DNA of 64,000 nucleotides from Paraescarpia echinospica (Eukaryota; Annelida; Polychaeta; Sabellida; Siboglinidae): NCBI GenBank assembly GCA_020002185.1, contig CM034535.1, positions 69,800,012 to 69,864,011 of the forward strand, read 5' to 3'. Shown piece by piece: positions 11,580 to 21,235 of this stretch (position 1 is its first letter; each line of letters starts with the position of its first letter). The notes under the pieces were generated by a model. It saw only the letters and a program-made list of their open reading frames with translations, ran no database searches and was not told where the DNA came from. The position numbers and the translations under genes were made by a program.

Positions 11580-11770
11580 TTGTAGAGAGCCTCAATGTAG
11601 ATATTTGGGGGGTGCAAATCGAGGTTTTTGAAGAGCCTGAAGATGGAGTTATTTTGGCGAGCCTCAATGGGTGTGCAAATTGTGATGTTGGAGAGCCTTA
11701 ATGTGGCTGTTTTGGCGAGCCTCAAGAGGGGGAGTGCAAATCGAGGTTTTGGAGAGCCTCAACCCACCAA
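11580..11770. repeat. Degenerate minisatellite with 'gagcctcaa' and 'gcaaatcgaggtttt' motifs
   Basis: Roughly three diverged units of 60-70 bp, each with a gagcct(c/g)aa start, a g-rich middle and a 'gtgcaaatcgagg'-like end. Open frames here come from the repeat. Confidence 0.75.
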
Positions 11771-11852
11771 ATATCCACCATGTTCCGACGCTAGTGTTTT
11801 GGGGTTTGGCTTTGTTGTCTGGGCTTGAACAAATTCGTGACCTTAGGCAACA

Positions 11853-12003
11853 CACTGGATGCCTTTTATGTTCAACGCATGTGTCCATGGTTGATGACTT
11901 TGAGTGTGCGTATACGGTTACACATCTAGTTATTGTGCACAAAAGATTATGCGTTTGTACTTCTAAATATTATGATAGAAGCCTAATGCGATTGAGTTTA
12001 GAC
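11853..12003 (+). repeat. Left arm of a long inverted repeat (partner 13430-13590)
   Basis: About 150 bp matches the reverse complement of 13430-13590 at roughly 80%, including 'gttattgtgcacaaaagatt' and 'tgtacttctaaatatt'. The same reading frame is open in both arms and keeps several Cys and a VTH.VIVHKRLC core. It may be the terminal inverted repeats of a non-autonomous DNA element or a duplicated exon in opposite orientations. Confidence 0.7.
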
Positions 12004-12540
12004 TAAGATAAATGGGGGCATGCGGGCAATCACTTTATAGAATGTAATCTAGGTTCTCGCACCAAAACCGGAGACCAAAAATGAATTACTTCGTAGCATG
12101 AGGTGTGTACTTCTTCTACCACTCCCCGTTTCATTTTTGGTTTCATCTGAATATCCTTGATCAAAAATATAAACGATAATTTATGTACCTCCACACATGA
12201 AAAACAGGGATGTTGATGGCATTTTTCAGTTGAACATTAACCGTAGACTTTGAAGTATACATTTCTTGAATATTTATTCATTAATGACATGATATATTTT
12301 CATAGGTGTACATATCATGTTCATTATGCCTTACATAAATAAAACAATATATATATATATATATATATATAACTATAATAAGTTAGACCCTACTAAACTT
12401 TAGTGTATTTAGTTTATAATAAAATATCTAAATCGTAAACTAAAATAGTATTGTCTCTAATTATTTTACCAAACCTACATATAAAATGCACAAACGAGGT
12501 AGCGAATCGTTGTTCCTAGAGAGTAGTTTCATTTTTGCTA
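12004..12540. other. No gene seen
   Basis: AT-rich spacer with a short (TA)n run at about 12346-12371. Stops occur in all frames at short intervals. Confidence 0.6.
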
Positions 12541-12773
12541 AGGGATCATCTCGGAACGTCGATGTCCGATATCAAGCAAAATTATTTTTGTTTGGGGGAC
12601 GGGGGTCTGAGGCAGTTTCATCTGGCGTCGGACATCGACCGACACTCTTAATTATACTGGTGTCATCATATTAATGTTTAAAAAGATCGTCTGAGGTGGG
12701 TTGGGAGGGGGGCTGAGGCAAGATGAAAGTAATTTCGTCTGATATCGGACATCGACGTTCTGAGATGACCCCT
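12541..12773. mobile_element. 233-bp MITE-like element with 33-bp terminal inverted repeats
   Basis: The left end 12541-12573 and the reverse complement of the right end 12741-12773 agree at 31 of 33 positions, sharing 'aacgtcgatgtccgatatc'. The outer ends are flanked by TA (ta|agggatc ... cccct|aa), consistent with a TA target duplication. The interior has no coding capacity and contains a third, partial 'gtcggacatcgac' copy. Size, TIRs and lack of ORFs fit a MITE. No transposase source is visible in the window. Confidence 0.75.
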
Positions 12774-13429
12774 AAGTGAATCGAATTGTAGACGCACCGC
12801 GCGCCTCGTGCACCTCCTAGTAGACCTACTACAAGTTAACTTCCTGTCAATTTCGGCTGTTTATTACGTGGTCCAATAGAGCTGATAGCCTGATTTGAGC
12901 GGGCCTATTTATTGACACCGCGTTATTCGTACTTGTATTTCGGCGCAACGCTGCTTTTATGTGCTACTACGGAACCCAGATTAAGTCATTAAACATCACT
13001 GCATTTGTATCGAAGAACGTCTCACGGAATATGTGTCAGTTTTTTCCAGACATGGAAGTATTGGAGACCGAGGAGTAAATCAAGGAGCATAAATTATGAA
13101 AAGTTTATATTTTAATTTATATAAGGCATAAATAACATGTTTGCATTCTAAACAGATATTATGTCATTAATTAATAAATATAAACAAATAGGCTTCAAAA
13201 CTGTTGGTTAATGTTAAACTGAGAAATACCTTAACCATCCCTGGTTCATCGTGTCTGCAGGCACACAAAATAGTGTTTATATTTGCGATCAGGGATATCC
13301 AGATGGAAACAATAATTATTTAACAACTAAAATATTGAATAGATACATATTTCATGTTATAAAGTAATCTATTTCAGTCCCTAGTCTAGTTTTTGCGAAG
13401 AGGCTGCCTGCCTGGCACCCGTTTTTGTT
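12774..13429. other. No gene seen
   Basis: AT-rich spacer between the MITE and the right inverted-repeat arm. It has no motif or long frame that I can support. Confidence 0.55.
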
Positions 13430-13590
13430 TGGCTAAATTCAATCCCAGTAGATGTCCGAGACAATATTTAGAAGTACAATCACATAATCTTTTGTGCACA
13501 ATAACTACATGTGTAACCGTATACGTACAGTCAGCATCATCAGCCATCATCACATGCTCTGAACACAAAAAGGAATGCGTTTAATAAAAT
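13430..13590 (-). repeat. Right arm of the long inverted repeat (partner 11853-12003)
   Basis: This is the inverted homologue of the left arm. The two arms enclose about 1.4 kb that includes the MITE. The minus-strand frame 13568-13386 is open through the arm. Confidence 0.7.
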
Positions 13591-13658
13591 ACAAATGGCT
13601 GCCAAAGTCTCGTTTTCGACGTACGCATGCTCATTGCGGCACCTTTATAATGTATACC

Positions 13659-14124
13659 ATCGCATCGCGCATCGCATCGCGTATCGCATCGCGCATCGCG
13701 CATCGCATCGCATCGCGTATCGCATCGCATCGCGCATCGCATCGCATCGCATCGCATCGCGCATCGCATCGCGCATCGCGCATCGCATCGCGCATCGCGC
13801 ATCGCGCATCGCGCATCGCATCGCGTATCGCATCGCGCATCGCGTATCGCATCGCGCATCGCGTATCGCATCGCGCATCGCATCGCATCGCGTATCGCAT
13901 CGCGCATCGCGTATCGCATCGCGCATCGCGCATCGCATCGCGCATCGCATCGCCCATCGCATCGCCCATCGCATCGCGCATCGTCCATCGCATCGCGCAT
14001 CGCATCGCGCATCGTCCATCGCATCGCGCATCGCATCGCGCATCGTCCATCGCATCGCCCATCGCATCGCGCATCGCGCATCGCTCATCGCATCGCCCAT
14101 CGCATCGCGCATCGCGTCATCGCT
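13659..14124. repeat. CATCG-based array of mixed 5-bp and 7-bp units
   Basis: About 466 bp built from cgcat (5 bp) and cgcgcat, cgcccat, cgtccat or cgcgtat (7 bp) steps, with no other sequence. It is far richer in CpG than its surroundings. Because units are stop-free, five long frames are open on both strands; these are artefacts of the repeat. It lies about 55 bp left of the start of the homology shared with 45.9 kb. Confidence 0.97.
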
Positions 14125-14380
14125 CCATGGCGCTGCAGGTTGCCACACAAAAACGCGATGGCCCTTCTCGGCCATCATAGAAAATATCTATGTTTACCAT
14201 TTCACCAAGTTCGTCTGCTTTTTCTGGAGGTTCCTTCTGTTTGTGCGGCGTGAATACAATTCGACCCAAATAATTCATATATAATTACTTAATGGCACAT
14301 TATTCTTGTACAACATTTCCATCAAAATGTTTACGACAACAGTATCTAAGACATGATGGTTTTATACATAATAATAATAG

Positions 14381-14386
14381 TATATA

Positions 14387-14424
<38 letters not shown>

Positions 14425-14425
14425 G
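14381..14425. repeat. (TA)n microsatellite
   Basis: TA runs with one 'ca' interruption. The same tract at about 46107-46151 in copy C differs in length. It is absent upstream of gene B. Confidence 0.9.
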
Positions 14426-15029
14426 CTATATAATATAATTATATTATCAAAAATGCCAGTCACCTGACTGGGTGCCTTGCTAGATGACAGCCGTGTTAGC
14501 AATGTTTACCAAATGTTAGAAAACAATCAGCCTCATTATATAAACACCAAATCGCGCTTGCAGATTCTCGTTGTTTGTTTAAAATTACAAGGGTCGGAGA
14601 TAATGTGAAGTTCATGTCCATCGATAGGCCTTTGTCGTGATAGCATAAACTTATCAATTAATATTCGTATTGTTATATTATTGGCATGGGGGTAGACACA
14701 TGCATTATTGTGTCTGCGTCTACTCCATGTTGCCAATTCCAGAACGCAAGGACCGTTTTCCTGAAGTATTTGCCACGCGCGCGTGGGTTCTTGCGATTAT
14801 TAGGTTACGTTTTAATTATTACTCGCATATTATGTTTTACGCTCCGAACAAATGATACATCCCATAACGTATATTTAGCTTCTCACCACATTTGCTCTAT
14901 AATTGTATTAAACAAAAGCTATGCAATAAAACTTGTATGTCCTTGACAGTGGACACGTCCGTTTGTTGACGACGAGGCTTCTTTGGATCCGTGCCAGTGG
15001 CCACAACACGACAGTCACCTTCTGATAGC

Positions 15030-15111
15030 TATATAAAGAGAGAGCCTACGCCGGATTTACCACCGAAGGGGATTGACTCGTCACGTGAACGTAAACTTCT
15101 TTGTGGATAAG
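15030..15111 (+). promoter_or_regulatory. Core promoter and 5'UTR exon of peptide gene A
   Basis: A perfect TATA box (tatataaa, 15030-15037) is followed about 25-30 bp later by the presumed start region. The non-coding exon ends in AAG at 15111 with a gtaagg donor. The same TATA, spacing and donor are kept in B (33527-33608) and C (46755-46836). Conservation continues about 150 bp upstream ('gacagtggacacgtccgttt'). I see no clear NF-kB-type site. Confidence 0.8.
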
Positions 15112-15318
15112 GTAAGGAGAGTTGTCATTCTCTTTCAGGAAAAGGTTTTATTAAAAGTGATTGTACACATTATTACAGAAGAAATAATACAACTAGTAAG
15201 TATTGGCGAATAAGCATTACGTTTGATAATAAGCACTACAATAAGAAGTCCATAGGTTCTTTTTACCAATTTGCTTAATTTCTTATTTGTCTACTTACAT
15301 AGTTGCTTTGGAGAGACA

Positions 15319-15862
15319 ATGCGTGGGAGTGCCGTCTTGCTTTTCGCCTTGCTGGCGTTGCCGGTTGTAGGGGCTCACGAAACAGCTGAAGTAAGTGGCA
15401 CAATTCATATTGTATTGCTAGTTACTTCTTATTTGAAACTGCTTGTATGCAAACAAAAACATGCCGATGTTAGAGAATTAATGCAAACTACGAGATCCAC
15501 AATACAGCGTAACACAATTAAGCTCAACTTTTTTTATTGACGGTGTCATCGTTGGTGTTATCATAATTATTGTAGTTGTTGTTATAACAACTTCATTCGC
15601 TTATAATATTAGTTTCATATCTCTAGAATATAGACATGTTGATATCGCATTAACACCACGATTGTTGGGCATCAACCAAAAAGAATGTTCATATGCATGT
15701 CCAATGCCATCAGTTAGATTGCTGATGTTATAAGGATGCTAGTAGCCAGAAATCAGCGGGATGTCGAATACTGACAATATTCAAGTGTCATCAACAGTGT
15801 ATTGTTCCTGTTATACAAATATAATATATACAAATATAATATATATATAGATACTTATACAT

Positions 15863-15899
<37 letters not shown>

Positions 15900-17733
15900 C
15901 GCAAATATATATACTCACATGTATATTTCAACAAATTAACATTTGAGTACACATTTCCCTTCCTGACGTACGTTTATGTATCTTCTAATACTTCTTGACG
16001 AAGTCATGCATGCATACCCGTAGATAGTCTATGCACTGGGAAAGGGGTGATGGGTATTTACTATATACTACTATACCAAGCGATGTAAACAACGCACGAC
16101 CAAGTTGGATCGGTATACGAAGATCTACGAAGCGAAATTATTAATTATTTACTAATACGTTACCTTTGGTTGATTAATAGGAAGAAACTGATGATCTGAG
16201 TTTGTCGGTGAATGAAGAAAGCGACGAAGCATCTGGTGAGTGTTAGCTACGACAATGAAGGGTTCACTGAAGCACACACTAGCTTTACGAATACGAATAC
16301 ATTTATTTCAGGCAAAAAAACAATATGAAATTCAACTGTATTTACGTATGTAGGCATGTACGTACGTTCGTACGTACGTACGTAACTACGTATGTATGTG
16401 TGAATGTATGTATTTATGTATGTATGTATGTATGTATGTATGTGTCTATATTTGTATGTATGTATATATGCATGTATATATGTTTAGGTATTTACGTATG
16501 TGCGTGTGTACGTGTGTTCGTATGCACGCTTGCAAGTTTGCATGTGTGTACGTGTGTGTAAGGTAAGTTTGGTGATATTCTGTTCTCCGAATATCCAATA
16601 CTTATTAAGTATGTTAATAAGCTCAATACTTTAGTTCACAAAGACTAATGCTCATGCATGTATACTCGGCAGGATCATTTCATCTGTTCATCCTTATTGT
16701 TATTCCGATGTTTTAAAACTGCTTAAAATGTTCATGCAGATTCCTGTTAAAGTCGTTTCTGTGGCTGGTTCTGTATTGTATAGGCACACTCATCTGTCTG
16801 CTACAATATATATTGGTTTATTCCAACCTATAACAAAATCATTGATCGACTTTATTTTCATGTATACGAGTAATGAATTATGCCAAGTCACTTATATATG
16901 TGTGCACTTCTTTCTTTGCAGTTGATGGTGATCGTGTTAAAAGAGGTAATATATGATGGTTTGATAAATTGATAAAGTTGATTGAATAAAATTATATGCA
17001 TGATGAGTATGAACTACAATGGCATCATAATATAATACCGAGGATAACACATAAAAGCACAACAAAGTACACTTATTTCCAATGTGGTACTCATAAAAAT
17101 GAATAACTAATGATAATAAAAATAAATACAATAAATAAATAAACATTATAGAATAGCAATAACGGTTTGTTTATCTGAAGAATCAGAATCAATTTATTAT
17201 TGGCAACTTTTCAGTTGGATTGTACATTCATTATATTTCCAAGATGGCGATCGTGTCAAAAGAGGTAATGTTTGATATGTTATATTTCCAAGATGGGCAT
17301 TTCAAATATAATATATAAATACGTGCATATTGTCAATAATTACTAGCAGTATTTTTCTAATAAATTGCTTGTTGTATGTACAATCCAACTTTTCAGTTAG
17401 ATTGTACATACATTCAGTTGGATTGCAGATACATTATATTTCCAAGATGGGCAGTTATTTTTCAAATAAATTGCAATTGTTGCAGCGAATGGAATGCCCG
17501 CTCTTCCCCGCGGCTCGAAATGTCTAAGAAAGCGTAGATGTCGCTGCTGCTCCTGGGGAAATGTTCACTGCCATTGGACATCATGGGGATGTTACTGTCA
17601 TGCGGTTCCTCAGAGGTCCGGAGGATGCTACGTTAGAAAAAGAAACAACTGGGACTCCGCTTCGGGAAACCGCGGGGCCTGGTGCGTATGCACCTATCGC
17701 AGTCCCGGTTCACTCTTTGCGCGGGCCCCATAG
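15319..17733 (+). CDS. Secreted 10-cysteine cationic peptide precursor, copy A
   Basis: Coding exons 15319-15390, 16181-16235, 16922-16945 and 17486-17733 join in phases 0, 1 and 1 to 132 residues. Exon 2 gives a signal peptide (MRGSAVLLFALLALPVVGA, cleavage predicted after Ala19). Residues 20-46 are an acidic propeptide, and R-V-K-R at 47-50 is a furin-type site encoded by the 24-nt microexon. The predicted mature part (51-132) has ten Cys at 63, 69, 71, 72, 79, 86, 88, 98, 117 and 119 (C-x5-C-x-C-C-x6-C-x6-C-x-C-x9-C-x18-C-x-C), five Trp, about fourteen Arg/Lys and one acidic residue. The acidic pro, cationic Cys-rich layout is typical of host-defence peptides. The spacing matches no defensin, macin or mytilin pattern I know, and a toxin-like role is possible. 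Poly(A) signal at 18025-18030. Confidence 0.87.
15840..15910. repeat. TA-rich microsatellite in intron 2 of gene A
   Basis: Variable TA/TACA run. The equivalent tracts in B (about 34320-34440) and C (about 47545-47670) differ in length and interruptions. Confidence 0.85.
16345..16560. repeat. Compound (GTAC)n/(TATG)n microsatellite in intron 3 of gene A
   Basis: The tract runs from GTAC/GTACGTTC units into TATG units and then a GTGT/ACGT tail. The homologous tracts at 34.87-35.09 kb and 48.11-48.31 kb are open in several frames only because of the repeat. Confidence 0.9.
17244..17264 (+). pseudogene. Duplicate of the processing-site microexon (exon 4b), gene A
   Basis: A 21-bp near-copy of exon 4 preceded by AG and followed by gtaatg, with the same donor context as exon 4. 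Read in phase 1 it again encodes D-G-D-R-V-K-R. The acceptor lacks a strong pyrimidine tract (atttccaag), so use is doubtful. Copies stand at 35775-35795 (R to H change) and 48994-49014 (last base G to A). Confidence 0.55.
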
Positions 17734-18024
17734 CGGCTGCTTTCACCTGATGGCGATAGTGCTTCAAGCCTACTCCGTCAGGGGCCGCCACTATGCAGCA
17801 GTAGATTACAAGGTGATGTCGGCTAACATTATCACTGGACTCTAATTTAGTTCACTATGGATCTATTAATGAGACGAACTAAAACAATAATTTAACCGTG
17901 ACTAGCCCATGCTTCGCAACAAAGCTGTCTCCAGTTAGTAACATATTACACAATATTCTTACTTTTACTGTGTCCTGTATTTGAAACATTGTGTGGCGTT
18001 GAACATTGTCAATAAGTCGGTGAT

Positions 18025-18030
18025 AATAAA
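18025..18030 (+). terminator. Candidate poly(A) signal for the 10-Cys isoform, gene A
   Basis: AATAAA about 290 bp after the exon-5 stop, conserved at 36611-36616 (B) and 49775-49780 (C). In B it is the only candidate, since the downstream exon is missing there. Confidence 0.55.
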
Positions 18031-18071
18031 ACGAAATCAGCCAAACATACATTTGTTGCATATCATTTTTT

Positions 18072-18200
18072 AACACACACGCACACGCACGCACATACAC
18101 ACACACACGGACGCATGCGCGCGCACACACACACACGCATGCGCGCGCACACACACATGCACACACATGAACACGGACACGAATACGCACACAGAGGAAA
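18072..18200. repeat. (CA)/(CG) alternating tract downstream of gene A
   Basis: Alternating purine-pyrimidine sequence with repeated 'gcatgcgcgcgcacac' blocks. Copies: 36.66-36.80 kb (B) and an expanded one at 49.82-50.04 kb (C). It has Z-DNA-forming composition. Confidence 0.9.
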
Positions 18201-18883
18201 CACGCACGCACGCTAGCAGTCTTCATAGAATAGAATAGCTGGTTGGAACCGTGGAAGACTATATATAGTACTTAATAATGTGTATTGTTAACCGCGCGAT
18301 AACCTTCCTAACCTCTGCAGGCGACGTGACTATTTATATTTGTTTGCAAACTGAATGACACCATTTAGCGGTCAGTCACAGTCAGTCCACTGAAATCTTG
18401 CTGCATCTGGTCCAATTTGGCGTCAGTGTGCCACTACAGACGTCACGCTGGACGCAACAATCGATCAGCTGTTTCTGCAAGACTACGAATTGATAGGTGT
18501 TGTTACGGTTTACACTCATTTACGGTATATAAATGTATTCTAAACATCATCATTTGAAAGTGTATGAATCCTTTGTTTGCAAGGAAAACAGCACACGTGA
18601 TCACAGGACATCGCCTTTCAGCAAGATTTGTCATAACGTTGACAATTTTTACATGTCTAAGTTATTCCTAAGATGTGGCGAAGTTTGACCTTCCACTCCT
18701 AAAGTTGTTTCCCTGGCAAGATTTGAGTTTCTAATAGGTTGAATAAAGTGTGCAGTCGCTTGTTGGAAGGAACAAAGAGAAGTAGACCATCAGCGTACAT
18801 CAGCAAATCAACCCTAACACACACACATCACACACACACACGCACGCACGCACGCTCACGCATGCAAAAACAGACATGAACAC

Positions 18884-19205
18884 GGAGCGCAGTGGTGCAG
18901 TGGCTAAATCTTCTCACTCTCGACCGATAGAACCCGGGTTCCGATCCCGTACTGTTGTGTCGAACCTTGGGCACGTGCGTTCTCTCTTCGTTGCTCCAGT
19001 TCATTCAGCTGTGTGATCGAGTACATGCTATAGAATGTGGTCGATATTTATGTACGAATAGTTTTCGAGCATTAATTGCAGCGTGGATGGATGCTACCCA
19101 GAGAAGTCGGGATAATGTTCGATTGAACAGGTCTGCCAGGGAATAAAGTGTCAAAACGCTTTGAGCAGTCCTGAAGATTGGATACTGCGCTATATAAGAA
19201 CTTAC
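18884..19205 (+). mobile_element. tRNA-derived SINE downstream of gene A
   Basis: Forward copy of the SINE family: head 'gcgcagtggtgcagtggct' (box A), 'gggttccgatcccg' (box B), a body shared with the reverse copies, and the end 'gcgctatataagaactta'. Homologous insertions sit at the same place in B (37.51 kb, internal deletion) and C (50.63 kb), so the insertion predates the gene duplications. Confidence 0.88.
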
Positions 19206-19213
19206 CTTTACTT

Positions 19214-19425
19214 CCACACGCACCACACTACACACAAACACGCGCGCGCATTCACACACACACCGCACAACACGCGCGCGCGCACGCACGCATGCATGTA
19301 CTCGCACGCACCGCTCTAATAAGAGGCACCGATTATACTCCCCCTCTTACCCCTTACACACACGTACACATACGTACACACACGCACACACACGTATACG
19401 CACGCACTAAAACAACGTCCAACAC
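19214..19425. repeat. CA/CG-rich low-complexity tract after the SINE
   Basis: A run of cacaca, cgcgcg and cacgta(c) units interrupted by about 50 bp of normal sequence. It varies in length between A, B and C. Confidence 0.85.
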
Positions 19426-19915
19426 TCGCTAGAGGGGTATATAAGTGATTTAACGTTATCACGTTAAGTAGGTCAACATTCGTCAAGGGGCGCTCCTAAC
19501 AAGAAATGATGAGTCAGCATCTTCAGTCCCTCATTTCACCGACCCTCATTTGAGGTACGAGATATACACATATATTACTAGCCTTAATTGTACGATAATG
19601 AAGATTTTTAGAATTGCCATGATTTAATCAAACAATCTCATTCACACTGACTCTGGTGAGGACACCTGTCATGTGTAATAAGTGTGGGACTGGACATGAC
19701 GTACAGTTTAAAAGTAGTATTTGAGTGTTCAGCTGAAAAGTGACGCATATGAGTCACACCTTGCACAATAATTTGAATTCCCATGTAGAAAGAGTTTTGC
19801 TTATGCTGGGTACATAATGTAGGACTCCCAAACTTTACCAATCGTGTTTGTCATCTATGCTACGTTTATTCACAGTACATGTTAATTAAATGTAAACATT
19901 GCCAAACCATTGCAG

Positions 19916-19977
19916 GGAACAAGGAGGAGAGCAACAAATTCATCAAACGGATCGTGAACTCTCCACAGTCAGCATAA
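19916..19977 (+). CDS. Alternative terminal exon of gene A (no cysteines)
   Basis: The acceptor 'cattgcag' is followed by 62 nt that start in phase 1, the same phase as exon 5, and end with TAA. Spliced after exon 4 it adds G-N-K-E-E-S-N-K-F-I-K-R-I-V-N-S-P-Q-S-A behind the R-V-K-R site. This gives a precursor of about 70 residues and a short peptide with an internal K-R. A canonical AATAAA at 20020-20025 supports a real transcript end. Conserved in C (51676-51737, all residues identical), absent in B. The Cys exon has no convincing phase-1 donor, so the two exons are more likely alternatives than consecutive. Confidence 0.6.
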
Positions 19978-20384
19978 GGCGCTTTATGTTAAAGCTTGCT
20001 TTTGCATCATAATCACATTAATAAACTTCATTAAAATAAAAATAATTAAATTGAATCGCTAGTCATCACGACTGCGGTACTTGAATGGCAAACGGACACA
20101 CGGACACACGTAAACACACATGCCCAAGCACTCACACACGCACAAACAATAACAACAACAAACGTCGTGCATTGTCCATAGTTAATAAAACGCCGATTGC
20201 TAGTTCTACAATAACTTGCTGACTTTAAGGACTGTGCTTCGGCAGAAAATGCCGTGACAGCTTCCTCTGTGAGATATTTTAAGATTGTGGTAGAGCATAC
20301 ATTGAATGAGTGAAGTGACCCGAAGTCAATTGAAAGAAATGGCGACGGAAAGTGGCAACATTGACGATGCCTACCGTCACCATC

Positions 20385-20860
20385 TGTCTTCCTTTTTGTC
20401 ATTGGGATAATGCCGTCTGTCGTCCTTTGGGTCACCTGGACAATGCCGTCTGTCGTGTTTTCAGTCACCATGAATGACGACGCCGCCTCTCGTCCTTTGG
20501 GTCACTAGTACAATGCCGTATGTAGTCTTTTGAATCACCATGAATGACAACGCCGTCTGTCGTCCTTTGAGTAACAAAGAATGACTACGCCGTATGTCGT
20601 CCTTTGAATCATCGGGACAACGCCGTCTGTTGTCCTTTGAGTCACCGCACAACGCCGACTGTCGTTCTCTTTGAGTCACAGGGATAGCGCCGTCTGTCGT
20701 CTTTTGAGTCACCGGGACAACGCCGCCTGTCGTCCTTTCAGTCAACAGGACGACGCCGTTTGTTGTCCTTTGAGTCACCGGAACAACGATGTCTGCCGTC
20801 CTTTGAGTCACCAGGACAAAGCCGTCTGTCATTCTTTGGGTCCCCAGAACAATCGCCGGA
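20385..20860 (-). repeat. 33-bp coding-length minisatellite
   Basis: About fourteen units of 33 bp (some 36) around 'gtcctttgagtcaccgggac' and 'aacgccgtctgtc'. Because the unit is a multiple of three and stop-free on the minus strand, two frames (20907-20461, 20471-20046) stay open and read as an 11-residue repeat of the V-T-Q-R-T-T-D-G-I-V-P type. There is no signal peptide or domain. It may be a plain minisatellite. Confidence 0.85.
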
Positions 20861-21235
20861 TATTTTTCCTGTCGTTCTGACTCCACGAATCGAATGCTGC
20901 GTTCCAAGACAATGGGCTTTGTTTTAGCATAAATGCGAATTTGTGACCACTATATAACCCAATTTAACAGTGATGAAACTGGGAAACCTTTGTACTTTAG
21001 TTTTCAGCACATGGTATTCAACACAACCACGAGCGTACTGAAGCGCAGTGTTATGTAGATAGACGCAGTAATTCGTCCTCCACAATACAATAATTGCTTG
21101 TTAAGAACGTGATTTTCCAGACATATCTTGTGGCCAGCGGCCTTGTCGGCGCGAATGTAGCCGAGGCCCGGCGTCGAACCATACTAATCCACTGCCTAGA
21201 AGCAGTAATTCCGTAACAGCGTTACGGACTCATTT
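20861..21235. other. Spacer before the Gypsy element
   Basis: No gene and no copy of the downstream LTR sequence is visible here. The 5' LTR of the Gypsy element is therefore missing or unrecognisable. Confidence 0.55.

Noticed and set aside
13575..14284. Several long frames of Arg-Ile-Ala / Met-Arg-Asp-Ala repeats
   Set aside because: They are translations of the stop-free CATCG array in five frames on both strands.
15271..15540. 89-codon frame starting upstream of the peptide-gene ATG and reading through the exon
   Set aside because: Its first part lies before the acceptor at 15301-15302 and its last part is intron. The real coding exon is 15319-15390.
17879..18226. 115-codon Cys/Val-rich minus-strand frame, also at 36.47 and 49.63 kb
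   Set aside because: Most of it is the translation of the CA/CG alternating tract. No signal peptide or splice context.
18884..18960. Possible tRNA gene
   Set aside because: Boxes A and B are present, but the sequence continues as a SINE with a characteristic 3' end and recurs many times. No clean cloverleaf.
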